Source: Candidatus Nanohalarchaeota archaeon (GTDB lineage: Archaea; EX4484-52). From it: a stretch of DNA of 6,569 bases. Under the pieces are notes generated by a model. That model searched no databases. It saw nothing but the letters and a program-made list of their open reading frames with translations, and was not told where the DNA came from. Numbering within the stretch: position 1 is the first letter of the stretch; every line of letters starts with the position of its first letter. Where the stretch lies: the NCBI GenBank assembly GCA_030632385.1, contig DAOVUW010000049.1:1-6569 (forward strand), read 5' to 3'. Below are positions 6,058 to 6,569 of the stretch, piece after piece. Made by a program: the position numbers and the translations under genes.

Positions 6058-6071
6058 CATATATGTATATT
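6058..6071 (-). promoter_or_regulatory. Possible TATA-like promoter of the PLD gene
   Basis: The minus strand reads AATATACATATATG in the 31-base gap before the PLD gene, ending in the palindrome CATATATG. The core is centred about 22 bases before the ATG at 6043, close to the spacing of the plus-strand promoters. The box is a poor consensus match, so readthrough from the upstream gene is also possible. Confidence 0.35.
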
Positions 6072-6074
6072 GCC

Positions 6075-6569
6075 TCACTCATCGAGTATTTCATCCACCA
6101 TATCTCTTATCCTTCCTGTTGTGGCCACAATTGTCTGAGTGGCGGTATTATATTCATTGTAAGCATAAGTATTTACTATTACAAATTTATCATGGAATGT
6201 ATCTAATGTTATGGCTCCTGATGGTGCTCCACATAATGTCCCATTTTGATACAGACAGTATTCCTCTACTCCTGCATCTACCTGCACATGTATTCCTCCA
6301 CAAGCATCTCCTATCATCCAGTCATAATTCATTTGAACGCCTATTGCATCCGGAACAATGCTGTCTGTCATTATCTTGTTGATTTCAGAAACTAAAAGTA
6401 TCTTAGAAAAGTCCTCTTTTGTTTTCCCTTTTTTTTTGATGAGAGAATCTACATCTCTATTCGCTCTTGTAATGTCTGCTATCAATGTAGTTATTTCCAT
6501 CCTCTGGTCACTTATATCACCAGGACATGCTCCTGTAGCGGGGCATGATGTTACACCCAATAATGTAAC
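6075..6569 (-). CDS. C-terminal part of an unrecognised Cys-containing protein (cut by window edge)
   Basis: The frame is open to the right edge, so the real start lies outside the window and the 164 residues seen are only the C-terminal part. I do not recognise the family. Counting visible residues, Cys occur at 9, 15, 90, 105 and 113. An amphipathic, charged helical region covers about 20-70, and a Gly/Val/Tyr/Thr-rich, probably beta-strand region covers about 72-150. There is one N-glycosylation sequon, NGT, at 109-111. No hydrophobic segment long enough for a membrane helix is visible in this part. The composition, with paired Cys and a beta-rich end, suggests an exported or surface protein, and the next gene encodes a membrane-anchored exported-type PLD. 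This is inference. A TTG near the edge could serve as a start, but the open frame continues beyond it, so truncation is more likely. Confidence 0.65.
   Translation of the reverse strand, partial: VTLLGVTSCPATGACPGDISDQRMEITTLIADITRANRDVDSLIKKKGKTKEDFSKILLVSEINKIMTDSIVPDAIGVQMNYDWMIGDACGGIHVQVDAGVEEYCLYQNGTLCGAPSGAITLDTFHDKFVIVNTYAYNEYNTATQTIVATTGRIRDMVDEILDE

Noticed and set aside
6058..6065. CATATATG palindrome before the PLD gene as an operator.
   Set aside because: An 8-base A/T palindrome is expected by chance in this DNA and overlaps a possible TATA box.
6165..6194. HDKFVIVN in the right-edge protein resembles an HKD phospholipase D motif.
   Set aside because: Asn stands where Asp is required, no G-S-x-N follows, and the surrounding sequence does not look like a PLD half. 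The likeness to the neighbouring PLD gene is probably chance.

Overview
The window looks like low-GC archaeal DNA. The strongest evidence is the DRG-type TGS-domain GTPase on the minus strand, a family of archaea and eukaryotes. In addition, two plus-strand genes have a TATA-like box centred 23-24 bases before the ATG, which is the spacing of leaderless archaeal mRNAs, and several genes have no Shine-Dalgarno site. Genes are compact and A/T-biased, which would fit a DPANN-type archaeon, but the lineage is an inference and cannot be fixed from this window. No rRNA, tRNA, CRISPR array or intact insertion sequence is visible.

Layout: positions 1-227 hold no gene I can support. Two plus-strand genes follow, each with its own promoter: a 75-residue two-helix membrane protein (228-455) and a 302-residue Fic-domain protein (528-1436). 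The rest is on the minus strand and converges on the Fic gene. Reading in the direction of transcription from the right edge: the C-terminal part of an unrecognised Cys-containing protein (6569-6075), a membrane-anchored phospholipase D-superfamily protein with two HKD motifs (6043-4958), the DRG GTPase overlapping it by 23 bases (4980-3874), a coiled-coil protein with a NERD-like nuclease domain (3824-2751), and an MFS transporter (2669-1470).

The main observations concern protein folds whose catalytic residues appear changed. The Fic protein has Gln in place of the catalytic His and Ser in place of a loop Gly, and also lacks the Glu of the usual inhibitory motif. The NERD-like domain has Asn in place of the usual Asp and Met in place of the Lys of the E-x-K motif. 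The NERD gene also carries an in-frame run of 12 A just before the nuclease domain, where slippage either way would yield a coiled-coil-only protein. By contrast, the GTPase and PLD genes keep all their motifs. Inverted repeats sit around the Fic TATA box and at the predicted MFS transcription start, so both may be under repressor control.

I see no clear evidence for one integrated new system. The Fic, NERD and PLD families all occur in conflict or defence settings, but here they have separate promoters and mixed orientations, so a joint function is only a hypothesis.
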